A stretch of 36,147 nt of DNA. Origin: Microbacterium yannicii PS01 (GTDB lineage: Bacteria > Actinomycetota > Actinomycetes > Actinomycetales > Microbacteriaceae). The stretch covers positions 1-36,147 of the forward strand of contig NZ_CAJF01000036.1 in NCBI RefSeq assembly GCF_000304335.1, read 5' to 3'. Positions 1-7,307 of the stretch are shown here, piece after piece (position 1 is the first letter of the stretch; each line of letters begins with the position of its first letter). The position numbers and the translations under genes were made by a program. A model generated the notes under the pieces. That model saw only the letters and a program-made list of their open reading frames with translations, ran no database searches and was not told the origin of the DNA.

Positions 1-2264
1 GACAGGCTTCCGGCGAGCGACAGGATGCCGGGGGTCACGGCCCTCACAAGCTCGGGGACGATCAGCCACGACACGAGCGCACCCGCTGCGGCGCCGAGCA
101 CGATGGCCGCGCCGAAGACGCCGCCGAGCTCGGCGGCGCGCACGAGCGCCTGGCGTCGCGACGCCACGCCCAGGGCGCGGAGCACGCCGAGCTCGCGGCG
201 GCGGGCGATCGCGAGGGTCTGCATGATCGCGAACGCGGCGATCAGCGACAGCACCGCCGATCCGGCCGTCGCGATCCACCACCCCGGCACGAGCGCGCCG
301 ACGACCTCCGCGGTCACTCCGGGAGCAGCGGTCTGGACAGGGCGGTCGCCCAGCGCCGCGCTCAGCGCGTCGTCGGCCGAGGCCGCGCCCGACGCCCACA
401 CCGATCCGGGCGGCACGATCGAGGTGCCGCGCTGCAGCTGCGAGGTCGTCAGCGTCTCCATCGGCACGAACAGGGCGAGGCTCGAGGCCGCGCCGGGCAC
501 GGCATCCACGACCGACGACACGATCGCCGCCCCCTCGCGCCCCGTGCCGGCGTAGCGGAACTCGAGCGGGTCGCCGACGCCGACGCCGAGCCGCGTCGCG
601 AGCGCCGACGAGAGGACCGCTGCCACGGGCGGGACGGCGGGCTCGTCCGCCGCGGCTGCATCGGCGAGAACGCCGCCGTCGCCCAGCCAGAGGACGGCGT
701 CGCTGTTGCCGCCCTGGAGGGTCGCCGCGCCGCGCGCGTCGAGCGGTCCCTCGCCGACGGCCTCGACCTGGGTGATCGTGACGGTGAGCTCGGCGCTCGC
801 GATGCTCGGTCGGGTTCCCGCCGCGATGGCGAGCAGCCGCCACGGCGCGGTCCCCTCGGGCAGCTCCGCCTCGCCCACGAGCGTCGCCGCATCGCCTTGA
901 CCGCTGTCCTGGATCTCGCCATCGAGGATGACGGCGACCGGCGTGCCGAGATCGTCGATCAGCAGCGCCAGCAGTGTCACCGCGCCGATGCGGCCGCTGC
1001 CTGCTTCGAGGTCGACGGCCACGCGCAGGCCGGTGACGGCGTCGCCCAGCGGAATCGGCTCCGACGCCACCACGTCGCCACTCGGCGTCGCGGCGTCTTC
1101 GAGCGCCGTCTTGTCGATCAGTCCGCCGGCAGCGGTGACGACGGGTGCGATCATGCCGGCAGGAACCGCCACGAGCTGGGCGTCGATCGAGCCGATCTCG
1201 ACCGGTGTGACGAGGGCGGGGGCCGCGGCATCCGTCCCCTCGACCGCGACCGCGGCGGCGACGTCACCCGGGTCCACGGTCTGCGGTGCCGTGTCGACTC
1301 GCAGGTCGGCGCCGGTGCGGACGGCGGCCGAGTCCGTCACCATCGCCGTCCAGGTGGCGCCGTATGCCGAGGTGAAGACGGCCTGCGCGACCGTGAGCGC
1401 CACCAGCAGCACCGCCACGGCGTAGATCGGGATGCGCCGCGCCACCTGCCGCGCGGGATACGCCGGCTCGAGCCCGCGCGCCGCTGCGGCGGGCGACGCC
1501 CACGCGACTGCCGCCGCCCCGAAGACCGCCAGCGCGACGATGGCGCCGGCCATCAACACGACCGCGGGCGCGAGGGCGACGATCGGATCGAAGCCGCTCC
1601 CGCGTGCGAGCGGCAACTGCCAGATCACGAGAGCCGACGCCAGCAGGACGATGACGACGAGCGCCGCTGCCGTCGCGCGGGCACCGCGGATCGACGACCG
1701 CCGGCGCTCGCCACGCCGCAGCGCCACGGCGAAGACGGCGGCGAGGAGCAGCCCGGTCGCCAGCGCCCACGGCCACTGATCGAGCACGTCGGATGCCGCA
1801 GCCCCCACGAGCCCGGACAGGCCGAGTGCGAGCACGACACCGGCCGCGGTGCCGACGATCGACACGGCGACAGCTTCGACGGCATCGGTCACCCATGCCT
1901 GAGCGCGAGAGAACCCGCGCGCCCGGACGGTCGCCGTCTCGTGCTCGCGAGCCGCCGCGACGAGGCCGGCCAGCTGGGCGACCGCGGTGCCGGCGATCAG
2001 CGCCACGAGCAGCACCAGCGCGGGCGACGCCGACGCGAGCGCCTCCGCGCCCGCCGCGACCTGGGCGTCGACCTCCTCGGCCGGCACACCGGGCGGCGGC
2101 GGATCGCCCGCGACCGCGACGGCGCGCTCCAGCCACGCCAGGACCAGGCACACCGTGGCGACGGCGACCGCGACCGTCGCCGCGGCACTCGCCAGAAGTC
2201 CGGTGCGGGCGCGGGCTCGCACTGCGAGCAGGCGGGCCGGCGACAGCGCGCGGCGATCGGGCAT
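1..2264 (-). CDS. FtsX-like ABC transporter permease, partial (C-terminus beyond left edge)
   Basis: Open on the minus strand from an ATG at 2264 to the window edge with no stop, giving 754 codons. The start is supported by GGAGGACC about 6 nt upstream. The N-terminus is basic, followed by a hydrophobic segment at about residues 24-45, then several Ala/Leu/Val-rich membrane segments and a long soluble Asp/Thr-rich domain. Near the visible end the sequence reads MQTLAIARRRELGVLRALG, the typical loop of FtsX/MacB-type permeases just after a membrane helix. Such permeases work with a separate ATPase in lipoprotein or lipid handling or peptide export; no ATPase lies on this side of the gene, so it may be beyond the left edge. 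The substrate is unknown. Divergent from the HhH-GPD gene. Confidence 0.85.
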   Translation of the reverse strand, partial: MPDRRALSPARLLAVRARARTGLLASAAATVAVAVATVCLVLAWLERAVAVAGDPPPPGVPAEEVDAQVAAGAEALASASPALVLLVALIAGTAVAQLAGLVAAAREHETATVRARGFSRAQAWVTDAVEAVAVSIVGTAAGVVLALGLSGLVGAAASDVLDQWPWALATGLLLAAVFAVALRRGERRRSSIRGARATAAALVVIVLLASALVIWQLPLARGSGFDPIVALAPAVVLMAGAIVALAVFGAAAVAWASPAAAARGLEPAYPARQVARRIPIYAVAVLLVALTVAQAVFTSAYGATWTAMVTDSAAVRTGADLRVDTAPQTVDPGDVAAAVAVEGTDAAAPALVTPVEIGSIDAQLVAVPAGMIAPVVTAAGGLIDKTALEDAATPSGDVVASEPIPLGDAVTGLRVAVDLEAGSGRIGAVTLLALLIDDLGTPVAVILDGEIQDSGQGDAATLVGEAELPEGTAPWRLLAIAAGTRPSIASAELTVTITQVEAVGEGPLDARGAATLQGGNSDAVLWLGDGGVLADAAAADEPAVPPVAAVLSSALATRLGVGVGDPLEFRYAGTGREGAAIVSSVVDAVPGAASSLALFVPMETLTTSQLQRGTSIVPPGSVWASGAASADDALSAALGDRPVQTAAPGVTAEVVGALVPGWWIATAGSAVLSLIAAFAIMQTLAIARRRELGVLRALGVASRRQALVRAAELGGVFGAAIVLGAAAGALVSWLIVPELVRAVTPGILSLAGSL

Positions 2265-2363
2265 GGGCTCGGTCCTCCGCGGTTCCGTCTGGCGCTGGCG
2301 TCGTCTCGCCCAACTTATCCGACACTCTTCGCGGCACCGCGACGGCGGTGGGAGACTGAGGCC

Positions 2364-2939
2364 ATGACGCTCCACATCACGGGCGACGATGCCGCCGACC
2401 AGCTGCTGACCGACGACCCGCTCGCCCTCCTCATCGGGATGCTGCTGGACCAGCAGGTCGCGATGGAGACGGCGTTCGCCGGCCCGCTCAAGATCGCCGA
2501 GCGCGCAGGGACGCTGGATGCCTCGGCCCTCGCCTCATTCGACGCAGAGGCATTCGGGGAGCTGTTCAAGGCGACGCCCGCGGTGCACCGCTTCCCGGGC
2601 TCGATGGCGGCACGCGTGCAGGCGCTGTGCGCGGCGATCGAGCAGCAGTGGGGCGGGAACGCCGCCGAGCTCTGGCAGCGGGACTCCCCCTCCGGGCCGG
2701 AGGTGCTGAAGCGGCTGAAACAGCTGCCCGGCTTCGGAGAGCAGAAGGCGAAGATCTTCCTGGCCCTGCTGGGCAAGCAGTATGGATTCACGGGCGACGG
2801 CTGGCGCGAGGCATCCGCCCCCTACGGCGAGGACGGGTCGCACCGGAGCGTGGCCGACATCGTCTCGCCCGAATCGCTCACCCGCGTGCGTGAGCACAAG
2901 CGGGCGGTCAAGGCCGCAGCGAAGAACGGGGACGCCTGA
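2364..2939 (+). CDS. HhH-GPD-type base excision DNA repair family protein
   Basis: A 191-residue protein. It carries a helix-hairpin-helix element around residues 115-135 (LKQLPGFGEQKAKIF), the DNA-binding hairpin of the HhH-GPD glycosylase superfamily. Length and overall sequence fit the short actinobacterial family TIGR03252, whose activity is not established. I do not see an unambiguous catalytic Asp or Lys after the hairpin, so glycosylase activity is uncertain. The ATG at 2364 is the first after the divergent spacer; the upstream GGGAGACTGAGG can serve as ribosome binding site, or GAGACT six bases before ATG may be a degenerate -10 of a leaderless start. The stop overlaps the next start (TGATG), so the two genes are translationally coupled. 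Confidence 0.85.
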   Translation: MTLHITGDDAADQLLTDDPLALLIGMLLDQQVAMETAFAGPLKIAERAGTLDASALASFDAEAFGELFKATPAVHRFPGSMAARVQALCAAIEQQWGGNAAELWQRDSPSGPEVLKRLKQLPGFGEQKAKIFLALLGKQYGFTGDGWREASAPYGEDGSHRSVADIVSPESLTRVREHKRAVKAAAKNGDA

Positions 2940-3361
2940 TGAAGAAGACCGGAGGCAGCGTCGCGGCGTTCGTGGCGGGCGTGACGCCGGCCAAGCGCCA
3001 GCGCGACGCCGAGACCATGATCGCGCTCATGTCGGAGGTCACCGGCCGCGAGCCGGAGCTGTGGGGCACCATCGTCGGATTCGGATCCTGCCACTACCGC
3101 TACCCGACCGGCACCGAAGGCGACGTCCCGATCGCCGGGTTCGCGCCCCGCAAGCAGGCCACGACCGTGTATCTGCTCGACACGGCGGAGCACAGCTCGC
3201 AGCTGGCGGAGCTGGGCCCGCACGAGACCGGCGCGGGATGCCTGTATATCAAGGACCTCGAGGCGGTCGACGCCGACGTGCTCCGCCGGATCGTCGCCGA
3301 GGACTACCGGCGCGTGCTGGCCGGCGACATCGAGAACGTCGAGTTCACCGTCACCGACTGA
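2939..3361 (+). CDS. DUF1801 domain-containing protein
   Basis: A 140-residue soluble protein whose ATG shares its A with the stop of the HhH-GPD gene. The sequence (VAAFVAGVTPAKRQRDAETM at the start, GFGSCHYRYPTG in the middle, AEDYRR near the end) is characteristic of DUF1801 (YdhG-like fold). In this family a small alpha/beta domain of about 110-140 residues is usual, so it is full length. Function is unknown. The coupling to a putative repair protein is seen; a shared role is only a guess. Confidence 0.85.
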   Translation: MKKTGGSVAAFVAGVTPAKRQRDAETMIALMSEVTGREPELWGTIVGFGSCHYRYPTGTEGDVPIAGFAPRKQATTVYLLDTAEHSSQLAELGPHETGAGCLYIKDLEAVDADVLRRIVAEDYRRVLAGDIENVEFTVTD

Positions 3362-3385
3362 TCGTCGACGGTCGCCCGGCCACCG

Positions 3386-3541
3386 TCACGGGTGGGTCTG
3401 CGCCGGCCGATCCGACGCCGCCTCGCGCTCGTCCTCGGCGCGCGCGGCGTCTTCGCGCACTTCGTCCGTCACCGCATCGGTCGGAGGGGCGCTGTCGGCC
3501 TCGGCGTCGTCGGAGTGATGTGCGTGCGGCTGATTGGTCAT
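3386..3541 (-). CDS. small acidic hypothetical protein (51 aa)
   Basis: An ATG at 3541 is preceded by AAGGGAGTCAGAC, a good ribosome binding site at normal spacing, and opens a 51-codon frame ending at TGA 3386. The product starts MTNQPHAHHSDDAEADS and is rich in Asp, Glu and Ala, without Cys, Trp, Tyr or Phe, so it is probably disordered. It is convergent with the DUF1801 gene (24 nt between stops) and sits beside the NfeD promoter region. I do not recognise a family. Codon use matches the neighbours. Confidence 0.6.
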   Translation of the reverse strand: MTNQPHAHHSDDAEADSAPPTDAVTDEVREDAARAEDEREAASDRPAQTHP

Positions 3542-3593
3542 GTCTGACTCCCTTCACACTCGACCCTTCCCACCGTCGGGCTGCGGGTCCAGC

Positions 3594-3606
3594 GGGTTGA
3601 CAACCC
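3594..3606. promoter_or_regulatory. short inverted repeat in divergent spacer
   Basis: GGGTT-GAC-AACCC forms a perfect 5+3+5 inverted repeat between the small acidic gene (-) and the nfeD-like gene (+). It could be an operator half-site pair. No protein can be named for it, and short palindromes arise by chance in DNA this GC-rich. Confidence 0.2.
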
Positions 3607-3658
3607 GGCGCGATGCCCGAATTCTCCACAGGCCGGGTGCACGACGGCCGCCCATCGG

Positions 3659-3664
3659 TAGGGT
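3659..3664 (+). promoter_or_regulatory. candidate -10 box of the nfeD-flotillin operon
   Basis: TAGGGT fits the actinobacterial TANNNT -10 pattern and lies 33 nt before the ATG at 3698, leaving room for the visible ribosome binding site GTGGAG. No good -35 hexamer is seen at 17-18 nt. Confidence 0.35.
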
Positions 3665-3697
3665 GGGGGCACACCCGCCCCTCGCCGTGGAGTCCAG

Positions 3698-4165
3698 ATG
3701 CTGCCCTTCCTCATCGTCGGTGGAGTCGGCCTCGCCGTCCTGCTCATCTCGCTCATCGTGGGTGACATCTTCGACCACTTCGAGATCGGCGACGGCGCTC
3801 TGTCGGGCACGGCGCTGGGCGTGGCGGCGGTCGTGTTCGGCGCCTCGGGCGTGCTGACCTACACGAGCAATCTCGACACGGTATGGGCGTACGTGCTCGC
3901 CGCAGTGCTCGCGGTGATGGCCTACCTGATCGCGGTGTTCTTCGTGAAGCGGCTGACCCGTTCCTCCGACGGCGTCCCGCTCTCGGCCCTCGGCCTGTCG
4001 GGAGTCTCGCGCTCCGACATCTCACCTGCGGGCGGCGAGGTCAGCCTCGACGGTCCCGGCGAGATCGAGCGGCGCCTCGCCTACTCCGACGAGCGCATCC
4101 CGGAGGGCGTGCGCGTCCGCGTCATCGAGCACTCCGGCACCCGCGTCAAAGTCGTCGCGGACTAG
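3698..4165 (+). CDS. NfeD-like membrane protein, flotillin partner
   Basis: A 155-residue protein with three predicted membrane segments (about residues 2-24, 37-56 and 62-85) and a soluble C-terminal domain from about residue 105 that ends in alternating beta-strand patterns (RVRVIEHSGTRVKVV), as in the OB fold of NfeD proteins. Ribosome binding site GTGGAG is 6 nt before the ATG. The flotillin gene starts 62 nt after its stop. NfeD-type proteins are regularly encoded next to SPFH proteins and are thought to assist flotillin membrane assemblies; that pairing is what supports the call. Confidence 0.8.
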   Translation: MLPFLIVGGVGLAVLLISLIVGDIFDHFEIGDGALSGTALGVAAVVFGASGVLTYTSNLDTVWAYVLAAVLAVMAYLIAVFFVKRLTRSSDGVPLSALGLSGVSRSDISPAGGEVSLDGPGEIERRLAYSDERIPEGVRVRVIEHSGTRVKVVAD

Positions 4166-4227
4166 CCCCGAATCCCCGTCGCGCGGGTCGGGGGACCCGG
4201 TCGCGGCACCACACAGGAAGGTCGACC

Positions 4228-5745
4228 ATGCTCGATCCGGGCCTCATCCAGGTCATCGCCGTCGTCGCACTCATCGTCGCGGTTCTCGGACTCATCACGT
4301 TCATCGCACGTCGCATCCGTCGCGTGCCGCCCAACGAGGCGCTGGTGATCGTCGGGCGCGGCGCCGGACGGCCCGCTCCGGGTGAGGCCGGCACCGGTCA
4401 GCGCGTGGTCATCGGCGGGCGCACGTTCGTCTGGCCGATCCTGCAGCAGGGCTTCTCGATCTCGCTCGAGCAGCGTCAGATCGGGATCACCGTCGAGGGT
4501 GTCGACAAGAACCGCATCAAGATCGCCATCAAGGCGTCCATCAACTTCAAGGTGTCGGGCACCGAGGAGGGCGTGCGACGCGCCGCTCAGCGCTTCCTCT
4601 CGCAGCAGGGCGCGCTCACCGAGATCATCAAGGAGTCGCTCGAAGGCTCGCTGCGCTCGATCATCGGCGACATGACGATCGAGCAGATCATCTCCGACCG
4701 CAAGGGCCTCTCGGACCGCGTGGTCGCCGAGACGAAGACCGACCTCGTCGAACAGGGCCTGCAGGTCGACCTCCTCAACATCAGCGACATCTCGACCCCG
4801 GGCAGCGACTATCTCGCCAACCTCGGCCGCGCCGAGGCCGCGCGTGCGCGGCAGGTGGCCGAGATCAGCGAGGCGGAGGCATCCCGTGCCAGCGAGTTCG
4901 CCCGCATCGAGGCCGCCGAGCAGATCGCAGAGCGGCAGAAGGCGCTGAGCCTGCGCCAGGCGACGATCAAGGCCGACACCGACCGCGCCAATGCCGAGGC
5001 CGAGGCGTCGGGCATGCTCGCGAAGGCCGAGCAGGACAAGCTCGTCGCCATCCAGGAGCGCGACGCCCTCACCGAGCAGGCGCTCGTGACCCAGGAGCGC
5101 CTCGACATCGAGATCCGCAAGCCCGCCGAAGCCGAGGCGTACGCCGAGGTGCAGCGCGCCACCGCGCTCCGCGACGCCGCCAACGCCGCGACCGAGGCCG
5201 ACGCGTACAAGCGCACCAAGATCGCAGAGGCCAACAAGGTCGCCGCGGTGCAGGACGCCGAGGCATCCGCCACCGCCGTCCGGGTCTCGGGTGAGGCGGA
5301 GCGCGACAAGCAGGTGGCCCTTGCCGCCGGTATCCGAGCCGAGGGTGACGCGCGCGCGTCGGCGATCCAGGCCGAGGGTCTAGCCGAGGCCGCGTCCACC
5401 GACGCCAAGGCCCTCGCGCTGCAGAAGTACGGCGAGGCCGCGCTCGCGCAGGAGATCATCTCGCGCCTGCCCGACATCGTGCGCGCCGCCGCGGAGCCGA
5501 TCGCGTCGATCGACAAGCTCACCGTCGTCTCCACCGACGGCGCATCCGAGCTCACCAAGACCGTCGGCAAGGTGCTCGGCGAGGGCACCGAGGTCGTCAA
5601 GAACCTCACCGGCCTCGACCTCAACACCCTGATGCAGGCCTTCGCGATGAAGGCAGCGGGGGTCGAGGTGGTCGATGCCGATGGCGCCAAGACGGCCGCC
5701 AAGAACGCAGCGACGAAGGCGGCGGGAGCGCTCAGCGCGGACTGA
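4228..5745 (+). CDS. flotillin-like SPFH domain protein
   Basis: A 505-residue protein: one N-terminal membrane helix (about residues 5-27), a basic stop (RRIRR), an SPFH domain over roughly residues 30-200, then about 200 residues of Ala/Glu/Arg/Lys-rich coiled coil with repeated AEAxA patterns, and a more globular C-terminal tail. This is the order of bacterial flotillin (FloT/YuaG-like) proteins, which form large oligomers at the inner membrane and organise membrane domains. The ATG at 4228 follows the ribosome binding site AGGAAGG. It forms an operon with the upstream NfeD-like gene and is followed by a strong hairpin. Confidence 0.9.
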   Translation: MLDPGLIQVIAVVALIVAVLGLITFIARRIRRVPPNEALVIVGRGAGRPAPGEAGTGQRVVIGGRTFVWPILQQGFSISLEQRQIGITVEGVDKNRIKIAIKASINFKVSGTEEGVRRAAQRFLSQQGALTEIIKESLEGSLRSIIGDMTIEQIISDRKGLSDRVVAETKTDLVEQGLQVDLLNISDISTPGSDYLANLGRAEAARARQVAEISEAEASRASEFARIEAAEQIAERQKALSLRQATIKADTDRANAEAEASGMLAKAEQDKLVAIQERDALTEQALVTQERLDIEIRKPAEAEAYAEVQRATALRDAANAATEADAYKRTKIAEANKVAAVQDAEASATAVRVSGEAERDKQVALAAGIRAEGDARASAIQAEGLAEAASTDAKALALQKYGEAALAQEIISRLPDIVRAAAEPIASIDKLTVVSTDGASELTKTVGKVLGEGTEVVKNLTGLDLNTLMQAFAMKAAGVEVVDADGAKTAAKNAATKAAGALSAD

Positions 5746-5766
5746 GAGCCCGCCCCCTGCAGCGAT

Positions 5767-5800
5767 CGGCGTCCGTGACTCTGATGAGTCACGGACGCCG
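5767..5800 (+). terminator. 14-bp perfect hairpin after flotillin gene
   Basis: CGGCGTCCGTGACT at 5767-5780 pairs perfectly with AGTCACGGACGCCG at 5787-5800 around the six-base loop CTGATG. It begins 21 nt after the flotillin stop. The only T-rich stretch following is a short CTCTTT, so it is a GC-rich actinobacterial-type terminator. It could also serve the converging DUF3072 gene. Confidence 0.75.
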
Positions 5801-5833
5801 ACCACTCTTTGCGGGCTACTTGCACACGCCCCG

Positions 5834-5884
5834 CTCGCCAAGACACGCCGGGCACGCGCCTTCGCAGCGGCGTGTTCTGGCGAG
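5834..5884. repeat. dispersed palindromic repeat, copy 1
   Basis: Left arm CTCGCCAAGACACGCCG (5834-5850) and right arm CGGCGTGTTCTGGCGAG (5868-5884) are inverted with two mismatched positions and a 17-nt loop. The same arms with the same loop length recur at 7162-7214, and the left flank (GCCCCG) is shared. Probably a REP-like mobile palindrome or a terminator cassette for the converging genes. Confidence 0.7.
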
Positions 5885-5927
5885 TCGCTGCGGCGGAAAC
5901 GGCGGGGCCGAGGCCTGGGCCTGCGGA

Positions 5928-6167
5928 CTACTGCGAGCCGCGGCCGGTCTTGTCCTGCAGACGCTCGATGTGCTCCGAGGCCTGGGCCTTGGTCAGGTCG
6001 GCGGGCAGTTCCTCTCCCGCTTCACGGGCGAGGGTGTCGAGATAGCTCTGCTGCGGTGCGGTCATCGGCTCGTCGCCGGTCACCCAATCCGAGGGATCCT
6101 TGGCGGCGGGGTTGTCGGTCTGCTCGGTGGAGCCGAGCACCTCGGGAGACTCGTTCGATTCGGACAT
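5928..6167 (-). CDS. DUF3072 domain-containing protein
   Basis: A 79-residue soluble protein starting MSESNESPEV. The C-terminal half (MTAPQQSYLDTLAREAGEEL, then an ADLTKAQASEHIERLQ stretch) is the DUF3072 signature found in small actinobacterial proteins of unknown role. A GTG at 6185 would add six residues, but the ATG at 6167 has TACCGT ending 7 nt before it, which fits a leaderless start, and no ribosome binding site is present for either. It lies just downstream of the VOC gene on the same strand, about 64 nt away. Confidence 0.8.
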   Translation of the reverse strand: MSESNESPEVLGSTEQTDNPAAKDPSDWVTGDEPMTAPQQSYLDTLAREAGEELPADLTKAQASEHIERLQDKTGRGSQ

Positions 6168-6174
6168 AGGTACG

Positions 6175-6180
6175 ACGGTA
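6175..6180 (-). promoter_or_regulatory. -10 box of leaderless DUF3072 gene
   Basis: TACCGT (minus strand), 7 nt before the ATG at 6167. The spacing puts transcription start on or next to the A of ATG. No clear -35 hexamer. Confidence 0.4.
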
Positions 6181-6230
6181 GTCACCGCCCACCGAACGGC
6201 GGGCGGGGTTGACAGGGAGCCGTTCTCGCG

Positions 6231-7052
6231 TCAGGAGGCGTCGGGAGGCGGGGTGAATTGGCTCAGCACGAATCGTGCTCCGGCCGGGTCGGCGACGAAT
6301 GCCTCCCGGGTCCAGGCCGTGTCGGTCGCCGAGAGCACGCGCCCGCCGAGCCGTTCGACGTCGGCAGCCGACGCGTCGCGGTCATCGACGCTGAACCGGA
6401 TCCACCAGCGAGCGTTCTCGTCGCTCGGCGTGAAACCCGCGACCACGTCGGCGAACCCGGGCGGCGCGAACGCCTGCCGCTCGTGGATGCCGGGATCCAC
6501 CGTCGCCGCCAGGTGGTCGCCGTATCCGGGCAGGCGGAACATCCCGGCGCCGAGGTCGGCCTCCACCACCCAGCCGAACACCTCGCGGTAGAAGCGCTGC
6601 GCGGCGGCGGGGTCGGGCGCGTGCAGGTCGCTGAAGTTCCACGCGCCGGGTACGTTGACGATCTGCGCTCCGGGCCGGCGGCGTGCCTGCCAAAGCCGGA
6701 AGACGGCGCCCTGCGGGTCGGCGCACGTGGCCATCCGCCCGCCCGGCCCGGCGTCCTCCGGAGCCTCGATCACCGTGCCGCCCGCACGGATGACGGCCTC
6801 GGCCGTCGCGTCGGCGTCTTCGCAGGCGATGTAGCTCATCCAGCGGGCGTCGTCGGCGGGTCCGATGGCGGCAGCATCCTGTCCGTCCAGCGTCGCGATG
6901 AGATACGCGTCCGGCGCATCAGACGGCATGGCGTTGTGGAACTCCCAGCCGAAGAGCCCGCCGTAGAAGCGCGTGGCCTCGTCCAGGTCGGTGGCGGTGA
7001 CGTCCACCCAGCACGGAACGCCGGTGGGATAGGTGCGCGGTTCGCCGGGCAT
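6231..7052 (-). CDS. VOC family protein with two glyoxalase-like domains
   Basis: A 273-residue protein made of two tandem VOC (betaalphabetabetabeta) modules: residues about 10-125 (with ATRFYGGLFGWEF) and 140-265 (with AQRFYREVFGWVV). This doubled arrangement is typical of actinobacterial proteins resembling mycobacterial CFP-30B/Rv0577, soluble and often annotated as glyoxalase/bleomycin-resistance/dioxygenase. The substrate cannot be read from sequence. The start has a clear ribosome binding site (GAAGGGAACGAC before ATG), and TAGGGT at 7080-7085 is a plausible -10. Confidence 0.85.
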   Translation of the reverse strand: MPGEPRTYPTGVPCWVDVTATDLDEATRFYGGLFGWEFHNAMPSDAPDAYLIATLDGQDAAAIGPADDARWMSYIACEDADATAEAVIRAGGTVIEAPEDAGPGGRMATCADPQGAVFRLWQARRRPGAQIVNVPGAWNFSDLHAPDPAAAQRFYREVFGWVVEADLGAGMFRLPGYGDHLAATVDPGIHERQAFAPPGFADVVAGFTPSDENARWWIRFSVDDRDASAADVERLGGRVLSATDTAWTREAFVADPAGARFVLSQFTPPPDAS

Positions 7053-7161
7053 GTCGTTCCCTTCTCGCGATCGCCTCCGACCCTAGACGCCGCCCGAGAC
7101 ATCGGGAAGCGCTGGTTCCATCGCGGCGCGCCGCCGTACCCGCGCTTTCACCTGCGCCCCG

Positions 7162-7214
7162 ACTCGCCAAGACACGCCGAGCGCGCGTCGCGGACCCGGC
7201 GTGTCTTGGCGAGT
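7162..7214. repeat. dispersed palindromic repeat, copy 2
   Basis: ACTCGCCAAGACACGCCG (7162-7179) and its exact complement CGGCGTGTCTTGGCGAGT (7197-7214) form a perfect 18-bp stem with a 17-nt loop. It matches copy 1 at 5834-5884 in arms, loop length and left flank. It lies downstream of glyS and upstream of the VOC gene, both on the minus strand, so it may terminate glyS transcription. Confidence 0.75.
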
Positions 7215-7218
7215 GGGT

Positions 7219-7271
7219 AAGGGAAGAGACGAGAGGAGAAAGAAGGGAAGGGAAGGGAAGGAAGGAAGAAA
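7219..7271 (-). promoter_or_regulatory. C/U-rich, G-poor tract after glyS, possible rut site
   Basis: The plus strand is purine-only from 7231 to 7271 and nearly so from 7219, with GGAAGGGAAGGG-type repeats. The glyS transcript therefore carries a long CU-rich tract with almost no G, starting about 36 nt after its stop and ending 5 nt before the repeat hairpin. C-rich G-poor RNA is the known loading signal of Rho. Composition contrasts sharply with the surrounding DNA. Confidence 0.4.
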
Positions 7272-7307
7272 CAGACGGGAAGGGAACAGCGCGAGCACGG
7301 AGCCCGG

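Noticed and set aside
897..2363. Long plus-strand extension upstream of the HhH-GPD gene
   Set aside because: Antisense to the permease; Arg/Gly/Asp-rich with no domain, so the start was set at ATG 2364.
3597..3602. TTGACA as a -35 box for the nfeD-like gene
   Set aside because: No TANNNT box lies 16-19 nt downstream; the hexamer is part of a small palindrome.
5834..7214. CRISPR array or insertion-sequence ends formed by the repeated palindrome
   Set aside because: Only two copies 1.3 kb apart, no regular spacers, no transposase and ordinary genes between them.
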